Shown: positions 6,428-13,104 of the stretch, in pieces
How the letters are laid out: each line of letters starts with the position of its first letter
Position numbering within the stretch: the stretch's first letter is position 1
Assembly (NCBI GenBank): GCA_023440705.1
Contig: JAEXRP010000108.1
Span: 1-13,104 of the forward strand
Source: Soonwooa sp023440705
Lineage (GTDB): Bacteria; Bacteroidota; Bacteroidia; Flavobacteriales; Weeksellaceae
DNA length: 13,104 nucleotides
Direction: 5' to 3'
The notes under the pieces: model-generated
Database searches by the model: none
What the model was told of the DNA's origin: nothing
The model's input: only the letters and a program-made list of their open reading frames with translations
Position numbers and translations under genes: made by a program

Positions 6428-7147
6428 CTAAGCGTTTAGTATAAAAGATTTTTTATACAAATTGTCAAAAAGAATTTTCATGTGTTTTGCAAACTTTTGC
6501 AACTCAGAGATAAAGGTATCGTTTTCTGAAGTTTCGCCGTAGATGTAGAAATACGTATCGTTAATTCCGAAGCCGATTTTACTTAATGTAAACATAATAA
6601 AATACAAAAAGTCAACTTCCGAAGAAGCATCAAGATTGTTATAAAGCACCACTTTTTTATTCTCTAAAGCGAAAAACTCAACCTGATTTTTGTAAAGGTT
6701 AATGTGGATTTCCTTTTTATGTTTATTATTAATCGTGTTAAGAAATTTCTCTCCTGTAAAGTTGTAATAAGTTGGTAAGTCTTTGGCTTTTATCGCTTTA
6801 TAAAAGTTTTTTGGAAAACTATAATAAAATTGAACATCGAATTTTTTATTAATCGATAACATCAATTCTTCGTTAGCTTTGTCAACATCGGCATTGTATG
6901 CAATAAGGTCAAATCCAAGATTGTGCTTGTCAAAACCTTCTGGCATTACTGTAAAATGATTAAGCGTACTCAACACCGTTATATCTTGGAAATCATCTCT
7001 AGAAAGCACCTCGTTAAGTGCTTCTTCAATAAGGTTTTCAGGACTTTCTTCCGTTACGAAAAATTGTTTTTCTTCAATGACTTTTTTCGCTTTCAGAATT
7101 TGCCATTGCAAGCCGTCCTTCATGAAAAGAAGAGATAATTTTTGCAT
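6428..7147 (-). CDS. DUF3822 family protein
   Basis: This 239-residue protein has no signal peptide and no membrane segment, so it is probably cytoplasmic. Its opening MQKLSLLFMKDGLQWQILK, the central KKEIHINLYKNQVEFFALENKKVVLYNN segments and the C-terminal DTYFYIYGE pattern match my memory of DUF3822, a Bacteroidota-restricted family of unknown function usually next to rsmD. The alternation of short beta-rich segments would fit an actin/hexokinase-type (ASKHA) fold, but this is inference without structural proof. The link to rsmD in an apparent two-gene operon suggests a role in rRNA modification or ribosome assembly, also inference. A TAnnTTTG box lies 19 bp upstream of the ATG. Confidence 0.8.
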   Translation of the reverse strand: MQKLSLLFMKDGLQWQILKAKKVIEEKQFFVTEESPENLIEEALNEVLSRDDFQDITVLSTLNHFTVMPEGFDKHNLGFDLIAYNADVDKANEELMLSINKKFDVQFYYSFPKNFYKAIKAKDLPTYYNFTGEKFLNTINNKHKKEIHINLYKNQVEFFALENKKVVLYNNLDASSEVDFLYFIMFTLSKIGFGINDTYFYIYGETSENDTFISELQKFAKHMKILFDNLYKKSFILNA

Positions 7148-7166
7148 AAATAACTTTTATAATTTG

Positions 7167-7174
7167 CAAATTTA
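7167..7174 (-). promoter_or_regulatory. Predicted -7 promoter element for DUF3822-rsmD
   Basis: Read on the minus strand this is TAAATTTG, an exact TAnnTTTG match 19 bp before the ATG at 7147. It overlaps a 12-bp palindrome AATTTGCAAATT (7161-7172). No -33 TTG at standard spacing. Confidence 0.5.
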
Positions 7175-7240
7175 TGAAATTCTTACGATTGCGTTTTAGT
7201 TTTGTTAAAAGTCATTGTCTTAGGTTTTTCAATTTTGCAG

Positions 7241-7248
7241 TATATTCG
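7241..7248 (+). promoter_or_regulatory. Possible -7 promoter element for the thioredoxin-like operon
   Basis: TATATTCG matches TAnnTTTG at all but one defined position and lies 29 bp before ATG 7278. CAATTTTG at 7230-7237 is another one-mismatch candidate. I cannot decide between them. Confidence 0.35.
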
Positions 7249-7277
7249 CATATTATAAATTAAAGACAAACAAGCTT

Positions 7278-8477
7278 ATGTCATTTTTCGTTGAGCAATC
7301 TATGTTGTTGAAAAAAGCCGCAGTTGTATTTGGATTAGGGATTTCAGTTGCTGGATGGGCGCAAAGCTCTATTAAATTTGAAGATACAGACTTCCAAACT
7401 ATTTTAGCTAAAGCCAAAAAAGAGAAAAAATTAATCTTTATGGATGCTTTTGCAGCTTGGTGTGGACCTTGTAAAATGATGGAAAAAAATGTTTTTACTG
7501 ATGCGAAAGTTGCAGATTATTACAACAAAAACTTCATCAATGCCCGTTTTGATATGGAAAAAGGAGAAGGCAGAACGTTGGCGCAGAAATATTCTGTAAG
7601 AAGTTATCCAACTTTTTTGTTTTTAAATGGTGATGGTGAAGCTGTTGGACAAGAGTTAGGTTATATTGAAAGTTCAGAGTTTATAAAAGTTGGCGAAAGA
7701 TATAACAAACCTGGTAACACGCAAGGAAGCCTTCAAGAGCGTTTTGATAAAGGCGATCGCGATCCAGATTTTTTAATTAGCTATTTTAAAACCGCGGTGC
7801 AGACCAATCCTATTAAAGCGAAAATGGCTGCAGAAGCTTATTTTAAAGCAAAAAAGAATTTAGAATTTTCGGCTGACGAAATTAATATGTTGTTTGGAAG
7901 CATCCAATCTAACCAAGATCTTAATTATCAATATATTGTTAATAATAAAGATGTACTTTCTAAATACATCGGCAACGACAATTATTCTCAATTCATTTTC
8001 AGAGTTAACATTCAGAAGATTATTCAGGATGCAACTAACGTGGATAAAAAGACTTTTGATGAGCAATTATACATCAAAGAGGCATCTAAATATATTTCTG
8101 CAGAAGAAGTTCAAAAATCGCTTTCTATTATTAAATTAAGTTTTTATCAAAGCGTACAAAACTGGAAAGAGTACGAAAAGGCTGCTTTAGACGTTTTTAA
8201 AACTGGAGATGGCTTTTCGGCAGAAGATTTATTAACGGCAGCTAAAAATTTTAGTGATCATATAACAACAAAATCTTCATTAGAAAGAGCCTCGATGTGG
8301 GCAGAAAAAGCTTTGATGACAGAAGATTCTTTCCGAACTAATGCGATGGTTGCTACACTTTATAACAAAATCGGAAAAAAGAATGAAGCTAAAAGCTTTG
8401 CCGAATCTGCCGTAGCGCATTCGAAAGGTCAAAGTGTTGATCTAACGGAGCTTAACAAAATTATCAATCAGAAATAA
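7278..8477 (+). CDS. Exported thioredoxin-fold protein with helical C-terminal extension
   Basis: A signal peptide (hydrophobic stretch then AGWAQ, cut near residue 29) leads to a thioredoxin-fold domain (about 32-145). It carries the active site FAAWCGPCK around residues 60-68 and the cis-proline motif VRSYPTFLFLNGDG. This predicts a periplasmic disulfide reductase or isomerase. The remaining 250 or so residues are helical and charged, with TPR-like pairing near the end (LERASMWAEKAL ... KIGKKNEAKSFAESAV), possibly a partner-binding domain. ATG 7278 is the longest start; ATG 7302 would give a more classical signal peptide (MLLKKAAVVFGLGISVAGWAQ) and may be the true one. The next gene starts 5 bp after the stop, so the three genes to 9326 are probably one operon. 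The substrate is unknown. Confidence 0.85.
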   Translation: MSFFVEQSMLLKKAAVVFGLGISVAGWAQSSIKFEDTDFQTILAKAKKEKKLIFMDAFAAWCGPCKMMEKNVFTDAKVADYYNKNFINARFDMEKGEGRTLAQKYSVRSYPTFLFLNGDGEAVGQELGYIESSEFIKVGERYNKPGNTQGSLQERFDKGDRDPDFLISYFKTAVQTNPIKAKMAAEAYFKAKKNLEFSADEINMLFGSIQSNQDLNYQYIVNNKDVLSKYIGNDNYSQFIFRVNIQKIIQDATNVDKKTFDEQLYIKEASKYISAEEVQKSLSIIKLSFYQSVQNWKEYEKAALDVFKTGDGFSAEDLLTAAKNFSDHITTKSSLERASMWAEKALMTEDSFRTNAMVATLYNKIGKKNEAKSFAESAVAHSKGQSVDLTELNKIINQK

Positions 8478-8482
8478 AATAG

Positions 8483-9121
8483 ATGAGGAATATTCTTATT
8501 GCAGGATTACTTAGTGTAGGAAGTTTTGCTTTTGGACAAGAACAAGAATCTAACAATACAAAAGATTTAAGAATAAAAGCTAACCTACTAACCTTGCCGA
8601 TAAGCATGATAAATGTTGGTGTAGAAAAGCAGATTAGCGAACATTATACTGTACAAGCAGATGTTTTTGTGTCACCTTGGAAGTCGTTTGCGGGCAAACA
8701 TGCACAAGCTTATTTGGTGGGATTCGATGGTCGATATTATTTCAGTAAGGCATTCGAAAAGTTTTATATAGGAGCCAATGTTTCTGGTGGATTTTTTAAT
8801 ATTCAAAAATGGAATTATTGGAACGACAACTTTTATGTTCACAAAAATGGTGAAGTAACGCCTTATATTCATTCCAATCTTTATCAAAAAGGATTTACGT
8901 TTATTTTCGGTGCAGTTAGCGGTTATCAATTCCAGTGGAACGATCATTGGGGACTTGATATTTATTTAGGAATTGGGACGATGCAGAGCTTCTATAAAGG
9001 CTATGATAAAGTAAGTGGCGATCGTTATGATGATCTTGAAGATCGCGCAGGACATGAGTGGGACAGAAGTGGCGAGTGGTTGCCTTATCGTGGCGGTGTG
9101 ATGTTAACTTATAAACTTTAA
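8483..9121 (+). CDS. DUF3575-like outer-membrane beta-barrel protein
   Basis: This 212-residue protein has a signal peptide (about 1-18: MRNILIAGLLSVGSFAFG, then QEQ). The mature part alternates hydrophobic and polar residues and is rich in Tyr, Trp, Phe and Gly, ending in MLTYKL with an aromatic near the C-terminus, as in small outer-membrane barrels. The opening IKANLLTLPISMINVGVE and the following YTVQADVFVSPW resemble DUF3575 proteins of Bacteroidota (recognition from memory, moderate certainty). No enzymatic motif is seen. It begins 5 bp after the thioredoxin-like gene and ends 4 bp before the 66-residue gene, so it is very likely cotranscribed. Whether the thioredoxin-like protein acts on it is unknown; its predicted mature part appears to contain no cysteine, which argues against it being a disulfide substrate. 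Confidence 0.72.
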   Translation: MRNILIAGLLSVGSFAFGQEQESNNTKDLRIKANLLTLPISMINVGVEKQISEHYTVQADVFVSPWKSFAGKHAQAYLVGFDGRYYFSKAFEKFYIGANVSGGFFNIQKWNYWNDNFYVHKNGEVTPYIHSNLYQKGFTFIFGAVSGYQFQWNDHWGLDIYLGIGTMQSFYKGYDKVSGDRYDDLEDRAGHEWDRSGEWLPYRGGVMLTYKL

Positions 9122-9125
9122 ACTA

Positions 9126-9326
9126 ATGAAGAAAATTTTAAATCCTAAATATCTTTTAATCGCAGTTGCAGTTTTTGTAGTTTTATTTTTAATGAATTAC
9201 ATTGGTAACGATAATCCAGACAAAGTAGAACGTGCCGTTTTAACAGGACTTGGTGGCGTTGCGGGACTTACAATATGGATGTTGTTCTTTAATAAGGATA
9301 ATGATCCTCCACAAAATTTTGATTAA
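9126..9326 (+). CDS. Small hypothetical membrane protein, two predicted helices
   Basis: This 66-residue product has two hydrophobic segments: about residues 8-26 (KYLLIAVAVFVVLFLMNYIG) and about 39-55 (VLTGLGGVAGLTIWMLFF), joined by a short polar linker containing GNDNPDKVERA and followed by an acidic tail NKDNDPPQNFD. It is probably an inner-membrane hairpin protein. I do not recognise a named family. Its start lies 4 bp after the stop of the DUF3575-like gene and a strong terminator follows 16 bp after its own stop, so it appears to be the last gene of the three-gene operon. The coherent signal and operon placement make it a real gene despite its size. Confidence 0.75.
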   Translation: MKKILNPKYLLIAVAVFVVLFLMNYIGNDNPDKVERAVLTGLGGVAGLTIWMLFFNKDNDPPQNFD

Positions 9327-9342
9327 ATTATTAATAAATAAG

Positions 9343-9368
9343 AAATCCACCCCAAAAGGTGGATTTTT
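9343..9368 (+). terminator. Terminator of the thioredoxin-like operon
   Basis: AAATCCACC (9343-9351) pairs perfectly with GGTGGATTT (9358-9366) around CCAAAA, followed by TT. It lies 16 bp after the 66-residue gene. Confidence 0.8.
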
Positions 9369-9484
9369 ATCGATTGTTAATCGTGTCGTTTATATTAAAA
9401 GTGTGTTTTTCTTGATTTAATAAGATGTTTAAGTAGTTTGCAAGCATCGTGCCAAAAATTATTTCAGTGAATTGTAACAAATAG

Positions 9485-9515
9485 AAAATCCTCAAAATAT
9501 TTGAGGATTTTTGTT
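9485..9515. terminator. Strong hairpin in the convergent spacer, likely terminator
   Basis: A 12-bp perfect stem (9485-9496 with 9500-9511) has a 3-nt loop (ATA). On the plus strand TTTTTG and further Ts follow. It lies about 22 bp beyond the namZ stop and so probably ends namZ transcripts from the minus strand, although the better T-run is on the plus strand. The rest of the 207-bp spacer has no coding signal. Confidence 0.65.
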
Positions 9516-9533
9516 TTTATATCAATAGATGTT

Positions 9534-10733
9534 TTAGTTAGGATAGATAAGATATTTGTTTCTTATTTTACTAAATGCTTCAAGATCAGTCTTCCACGAG
9601 TTTCGGATCTCTTTTTCAGATTTTCCTGAGATTAGTTGTTTTCTTAATTCATCGCTTCCTGCCAATTTATCAAAGAATAAATTTTTCAAAAAGAATTGCT
9701 TTTTCGAATGGTCAAAATTTTTGTAAGCTTTCAATAACCAAGCGATATCTAGTTTTCTAAGATCGCTTTTATCTTTACTGAGATTTTCTCCATAGCATAA
9801 TTGACCATTCAGAAATGGATATTTAGCACCATAATTAGGTTTTGGCGTGAAGCTATAGTTCATACTTTTAATCCAAGGCGAACCATAGATTTGGAAAGGG
9901 AAATCTGTTCCTCTACCAACCGAAACTTCCGTTCCTTCAAAAAAGCAAAGACTTGGATAAAGATTTATAGATTGGTCATTTGGAAGATTAGGAGAAGGAC
10001 GCTCCGAAATTGGATAACGTTTTTGTTTGTGATAATTTTTCATCGGGATGATTTCGTAATCGCAAGTCACACCATTTTTCATCCACTTTTCGCCGTTTAC
10101 CATTTTACCATATTCGCCAATTGTCAGTCCGTAGATAACGGGCACTTGATGCAGCCCAACAAAGCTCGACCATTTTTCTTTTAAGACAGGACCATCAATG
10201 TAGCCATCGTGCGGATTTGGACGATCCAAAACCACAACAGGAATATTATTTTCCGCCGCCGCTTCCATTACATAAGTCAAAGTTGAAATGTACGTGTAAA
10301 ATCTCACCCCAACATCCTGAATGTCAAAAAGGATAAGATCAGCGCCTTTTAGTTGCTCGTTGCTCGGTTTTTTATTTTTACCATATAACGAAACAATTGG
10401 TAAGTTGGTTTTGGTATCAACTCCATTTTTGATATGTTCGCCAGCGTCAGCATCACCACGGAAGCCATGTTCGGGTGCAAAAATACTTTTGATGTTTATT
10501 TTTTTCTCCACTAAAAAGTCAACAAGATGTTGTTTGTTTTCCAAAAGCGAAGTTTGGTTAGCAACAACGATGATGTTTTTTTTGCTTTTAAGTTTTTCTA
10601 AATAAAGTTCGGGTTGGTCAGCGCCAGTTCGGAAGCTTGTGTTTGTGATATTTTGTGCACCTAAATTTTGGCTGATTCCAAAATAAATTAGGCACATCAA
10701 AACTAAATGTTTAATTTTGAACTCTAAAATCAT
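9534..10733 (-). CDS. namZ: DUF1343 exo-beta-N-acetylmuramidase, NamZ-like, exported
   Basis: DUF1343 proteins characterised in Bacillus subtilis and Tannerella release MurNAc from non-reducing ends of peptidoglycan fragments. The 399-residue product has a signal peptide (about 1-27: EFKIK, hydrophobic LVLMCLIYFGI, then LGAQ) and the family's hallmark motifs in order: FAPEHGFRGD (85-94), DIQDVGVRFYTY (137-148), LDRPNPHDG (about 169-177), PSPNLPN (246-252) and EGTEVSVGRGTDFPF (266-280). It should act in the periplasm in wall turnover. The frame is open to 10916, but the ATG at 10733 is preferred because it gives a clean signal peptide and lies 46 bp downstream of a promoter box. The start is only 4 bp from the divergent permease start. 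Confidence 0.93.
   Translation of the reverse strand: MILEFKIKHLVLMCLIYFGISQNLGAQNITNTSFRTGADQPELYLEKLKSKKNIIVVANQTSLLENKQHLVDFLVEKKINIKSIFAPEHGFRGDADAGEHIKNGVDTKTNLPIVSLYGKNKKPSNEQLKGADLILFDIQDVGVRFYTYISTLTYVMEAAAENNIPVVVLDRPNPHDGYIDGPVLKEKWSSFVGLHQVPVIYGLTIGEYGKMVNGEKWMKNGVTCDYEIIPMKNYHKQKRYPISERPSPNLPNDQSINLYPSLCFFEGTEVSVGRGTDFPFQIYGSPWIKSMNYSFTPKPNYGAKYPFLNGQLCYGENLSKDKSDLRKLDIAWLLKAYKNFDHSKKQFFLKNLFFDKLAGSDELRKQLISGKSEKEIRNSWKTDLEAFSKIRNKYLIYPN
10712..10719 (+). promoter_or_regulatory. Predicted -7 promoter element for the ABC permease
   Basis: TAATTTTG is an exact TAnnTTTG match lying inside the signal-peptide codons of namZ. It overlaps a TTG at 10717 that could otherwise be taken as the permease start, so the next TTG at 10738 is favoured, with a leader of roughly 12 nt. 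No proper -33 TTG. Confidence 0.55.
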
Positions 10734-10737
10734 TAAG

Positions 10738-11967
10738 TTGAATTTTCCTGTATTTTTTTCTAAAAAAATTGCCTTTTCCAAAGATAACAAAAATAATCTA
10801 TCAAAGGTTATTGTATACATCGGGCGCATCTCGGTTGCGTTAGGGATAATTGTGTCGCTGATTACCGTGGCAACAGGTCTTGGATCCAAAAAAGCAATAG
10901 AAAACAGAATTTCCAATTTTAGTGGTGATATTACTGTTAAATCAACACGATCAAATAATTCTTATAATTCCTCGGTTTTAGACAAAAAAGGACTTAATCT
11001 TAAAGCTCTAAAATCACTGGATGAAGTTGCAGGCGTACAATCTTATGCAACAGTTAGCGGGATTTTAAGAACCGAGAAAAACTTTTCTGGCGTTATCCTA
11101 AAAGGTGTTGGGAAAGATTTTGATAAAGAAAGATTCCAAAGTTTTATGGTCGCAGGAAGTATTCCTAACTATAATGAGGACGGCTATAACAACGAAATTA
11201 TCTTGTCCGAAAAAACGGCTAACGACTTAGATTTAAAACCAAAAGATAGCATTGTTGCGATATTTTCTAAGGAAGAGCAAAAACCAATTTATAGAAAATT
11301 TGTTGTCTCAGGAATTTATAAAACGGATATTAAATTAGTTGACGACCTTTACATGATTGGCGACATCAATCATGTTAGAAAAATCCAAGGACTGCAACCA
11401 GAAGATATTGGTGGCATGGATATTTTTCTAAAAGATAATGCGAATATGACTCGCGAATATCCCGAAATCGAAAAATATATCGGTTACAAAAACTATGCAG
11501 AACGCGTTATCGATCGATATCCACAGATTTTGGATTGGATTAATATATTTAATCAAAACATCAGTTTGATTATCACGATTATGCTTTTGGTGGTGGTTAT
11601 TAATATTGTCATGGTGCTTTTAATTTTAATCATTGAAAGAACAAATTCCATAGGACTTTTAAAAACATTTGGTGCGACAAATGGACAAATTCGAGCGATT
11701 TTTATCAATTATACCTTGATGATTATGGTGCCTGGATTAATTATTGGTAATGTCGTTGGCGTTGGTCTACTGTTGATTCAGAAGTATTTTGGTATTATTA
11801 AACTCGATCCTAAAAACTACTTTATTAGTACTGTTCCTGTGGATCTCAATCCGGTGCATATCATTTCGATATCGTTGGGAATTTTTATAACATCCGCAAT
11901 TGTGATGATTATCCCAAGTTATTTAATAAGCAAGATTTCCCCAGTGAAGTCTATTAAATACGATTAA
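10738..11967 (+). CDS. ABC transporter permease, FtsX/LolC-LolE type
   Basis: This 409-residue inner-membrane protein has the LolC/E and MacB topology. A cytoplasmic N-terminus (FSKKIAFSKDNKNNLSK) precedes TM1 (about 25-48), a large periplasmic domain (about 55-265), then three C-terminal helices of an FtsX domain. These include ISLIITIMLLVVVINIVMVLL, the coupling segment ERTNSIGLLKTFGATNGQIR typical of the family, and two further helices before the KISPVKSIKYD end. Such permeases use a separate ATPase to move lipoproteins or other envelope cargo; no ATPase gene is present here, so it must be encoded elsewhere. The start chosen is TTG 10738 because the upstream TTG 10717 lies within the predicted promoter. 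The next gene begins 19 bp after the stop. Cargo is unknown; LolE-like is the best guess. Confidence 0.88.
   Translation: MNFPVFFSKKIAFSKDNKNNLSKVIVYIGRISVALGIIVSLITVATGLGSKKAIENRISNFSGDITVKSTRSNNSYNSSVLDKKGLNLKALKSLDEVAGVQSYATVSGILRTEKNFSGVILKGVGKDFDKERFQSFMVAGSIPNYNEDGYNNEIILSEKTANDLDLKPKDSIVAIFSKEEQKPIYRKFVVSGIYKTDIKLVDDLYMIGDINHVRKIQGLQPEDIGGMDIFLKDNANMTREYPEIEKYIGYKNYAERVIDRYPQILDWINIFNQNISLIITIMLLVVVINIVMVLLILIIERTNSIGLLKTFGATNGQIRAIFINYTLMIMVPGLIIGNVVGVGLLLIQKYFGIIKLDPKNYFISTVPVDLNPVHIISISLGIFITSAIVMIIPSYLISKISPVKSIKYD
10779..10795 (-). promoter_or_regulatory. Predicted -7 promoter elements for namZ (two tandem boxes)
   Basis: Read on the minus strand, TATCTTTG (10786-10779) and TATTTTTG (10795-10788) both match TAnnTTTG exactly. 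They lie inside the first codons of the divergent permease gene. The nearer box implies a namZ leader of about 40 nt. No TTG is at standard -33 spacing. Confidence 0.5.
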
Positions 11968-11986
11968 TTTTCAGAAAAAATATTTT

Positions 11987-12970
11987 ATGAAATATTATAA
12001 TAACATTTTAGAAACCATTGGTAACACGCCATTGGTAAAGCTTAACAAAGTATTAGGAGAAGATTTTCCAGCTTTGGTTTTAGCGAAAGTAGAAACGACG
12101 AATCCTGGTAACTCTGTTAAAGACAGAATGGCGCTTAAGATGATTGAAGATGCCGAAAAAGACGGACGTCTAAAGCCGGGCGGAACCATCATCGAAGGGA
12201 CTTCTGGTAACACAGGTATGGGATTGGCTTTGGCGGCGATTATCAAAGGTTACAAATGTATTTTTGTAACGAACGCGAAACAATCTAAAGAAAAATGCGA
12301 TATTCTTCGCGCTGTTGGTGCTGAAGTTATCGTTTGTCCAACTGATGTTAAACCGACGGATCCACGTTCTTATTATTCAGTTTCAAAAAGATTAGCAACC
12401 GAAACCGAAAATGGTTGGTATGTTAATCAATACGATAATTTGTCCAACAGAACTGCACATTATGAGCAAACTGCACCAGAAATTTGGGAGCAAGTAGAAG
12501 GGAAGTTGACGCATTTTGTAGCTGGTGCTGGGACTGGTGGAACGGTGACAGGTTGTGGTATGTTTTTCAAAGAGAAAAATCCAAACATCAAAGTAATCGG
12601 TGTGGACACTTATGGTTCGATTCTTAAAGAATTCCATGAGACTGGCGAATTGCATTACGATCATGCTTATTCTTACATTACAGAAGGGATTGGCGAGGAT
12701 ATTATCCCAGACAATTATGATATGTCGGTGATTGATCATTTCGAAAAAGTAACGGATAAAGATGGTGCGATCTATGCTAGAAAACTGGCGAAAGAAGAAG
12801 GGATTTTCTGCGGTTATTCTGCGGGAAGTGCGATGTCGGCTTTGGTACAGATGAAGGATCAGTTCACGAAAGATGATGTTATTGTTGTGTTGTTACACGA
12901 CCACGGAAGCCGTTATGTAGCCAAAATCTACAACGACGAGTGGATGAAAGAAATGGGGTGGCTAGACTAA
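11987..12970 (+). CDS. PLP-dependent cysteine synthase / cystathionine beta-synthase family enzyme
   Basis: This 327-residue fold-type II PLP enzyme replaces the beta-substituent of serine or O-acetylserine with a thiol, in cysteine or cystathionine synthesis in the cytoplasm. Visible motifs are IGNTPLVKLN (11-20), NPGNSVKDRMAL with Lys45 as the PLP-bound lysine, GTSGNTGMGLAL (71-82, substrate-carboxylate loop), GAGTGGTVTG (phosphate-binding glycine loop) and EEGIFCGYSAGSAMSAL near the C-terminus. The NAKQSKEKCDILRAVGAEV and GIFCGYSAGSA forms recall the catalytic core of cystathionine beta-synthases more than CysK, but no regulatory CBS-domain pair is attached and the substrate cannot be decided. 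It starts 19 bp after the permease stop. A near-match box TAATTTTC (11965-11972) overlaps that stop, so it may be cotranscribed or have its own promoter. Confidence 0.92.
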   Translation: MKYYNNILETIGNTPLVKLNKVLGEDFPALVLAKVETTNPGNSVKDRMALKMIEDAEKDGRLKPGGTIIEGTSGNTGMGLALAAIIKGYKCIFVTNAKQSKEKCDILRAVGAEVIVCPTDVKPTDPRSYYSVSKRLATETENGWYVNQYDNLSNRTAHYEQTAPEIWEQVEGKLTHFVAGAGTGGTVTGCGMFFKEKNPNIKVIGVDTYGSILKEFHETGELHYDHAYSYITEGIGEDIIPDNYDMSVIDHFEKVTDKDGAIYARKLAKEEGIFCGYSAGSAMSALVQMKDQFTKDDVIVVLLHDHGSRYVAKIYNDEWMKEMGWLD

Positions 12971-12987
12971 CATTTTTAAAATAATTT

Positions 12988-13104
12988 GGGCGTGCCCACA
13001 ATAAAAAAGACTGCTTAATATGGGCAGTCTTTTTTATTGTGGTCGGTCTCCATGCAGTCGCTGTTATGCTAGTTGGACGCTGAGCGGCGTGGCAGCCCCC
13101 CTTG
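12988..13104 (+). repeat. Second flavobacterial interspersed repeat, partly outside the window
   Basis: The block opens GGGCGTGCCC (12988-12997), is filled by a perfect hairpin, then continues GGTCGGTCTCCATGCAGTCGC. This parallels the GGGCG ... GGTCGGGCTATTCGCTGC layout of the repeat at 363-516. The last 35 bases or so are markedly G+C-rich and carry no recognisable gene; the right limit is unknown. See the hairpin entry for termination. Confidence 0.6.
12996..13042 (+). terminator. Very strong terminator hairpin inside the repeat
   Basis: A perfect 19-bp stem (12996-13014 with 13024-13042) has a 9-nt loop TTAATATGG. The right arm contains GCAGTC followed by T6, so the stem carries both the GC part and the T-run. 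The left arm has the matching A-run, so it should terminate in both directions. It lies 25 bp after the PLP enzyme gene. Confidence 0.75.

Noticed and set aside
7161..7172. 12-bp palindrome AATTTGCAAATT between DUF3822 and the thioredoxin-like gene as an operator
   Set aside because: AT-rich palindromes of this length are expected by chance in such sequence, and half of it is explained by the overlapping -7 box; no second copy was noticed.
9801..10184. Plus-strand open frame of 127 codons opposite namZ
   Set aside because: No family motifs, no promoter, and it lies entirely opposite a well-conserved gene.
10717..10737. Upstream TTG start for the ABC permease
   Set aside because: The TTG is part of the exact TAATTTTG promoter box, so it would not be in the transcript; TTG 10738 gives a family-like N-terminus.
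10734..10916. Upstream extension of the namZ frame on the minus strand by 61 codons
   Set aside because: The extra residues do not resemble an export signal and lie opposite the permease N-terminus, while the signal peptide begins cleanly at ATG 10733 downstream of promoter boxes.
13063..13104. G+C-rich right edge as the start of a mobile element or gene
   Set aside because: Too short to show a reading frame or terminal repeat; it may simply be the remainder of the interspersed repeat.
1..13104. CRISPR array, tRNA/rRNA genes, insertion sequence, defence or toxin system
   Set aside because: No repeat-spacer pattern, no tRNA-like cloverleaf, no transposase, integrase, nuclease or toxin motif was seen; nearly all sequence is accounted for by housekeeping and envelope genes.

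Overview
The window reads as a chromosomal housekeeping segment of a Bacteroidota bacterium, most likely a flavobacterium of the Chryseobacterium/Weeksellaceae group. The evidence is low G+C, exact or near TAnnTTTG promoter elements in front of most transcription units, almost no Shine-Dalgarno sequences, several TTG/GTG starts, and lineage-typical families (PorP/SprF, DUF3822 beside rsmD, a stand-alone PASTA protein, DUF3575). The genus is inferred from gene content and was not tested by a search.

Layout. At 1-322 lies the N-terminal part of D-alanine--D-alanine ligase on the minus strand, cut by the window edge. A divergent spacer (323-604) holds an interspersed repeat with hairpins. On the plus strand follow a membrane-anchored triple-PASTA protein, the RluD-type pseudouridine synthase, a PorP/SprF outer-membrane protein, the radical-SAM protein HemW and glutamate racemase MurI. 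MurI converges on, and overlaps by 6 bp, a minus-strand pair DUF3822-rsmD. At 7278-9326 there is a tight plus-strand set: an exported thioredoxin-fold protein, a DUF3575-like outer-membrane protein and a 66-residue two-helix membrane protein. It converges on a minus-strand DUF1343/NamZ exo-muramidase. NamZ is divergent, with only 4 bp between start codons, from an FtsX/LolE-type ABC permease, which is followed by a cysteine/cystathionine beta-synthase-family enzyme. A second repeat carrying a very strong hairpin closes the window.

How the genes relate. Several serve the cell envelope: Ddl and MurI make the D-Ala-D-Ala and D-Glu of peptidoglycan, NamZ trims MurNAc from it, PASTA modules commonly bind it, PorP belongs to the type IX secretion/gliding family, and the permease resembles lipoprotein-export subunits. 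RluD and RsmD modify rRNA. No mobile element, phage, CRISPR array, tRNA or rRNA was seen.

No convincing undescribed multigene system was found. The most worthwhile observations are at the regulatory and architectural level: two differently filled copies of one flavobacterial repeat, interlocked divergent promoters at namZ/permease, promoter elements abutting non-ATG starts (a probable leaderless porP), a terminator built across two convergent stop codons, and a terminator ending 4 bp before hemW.
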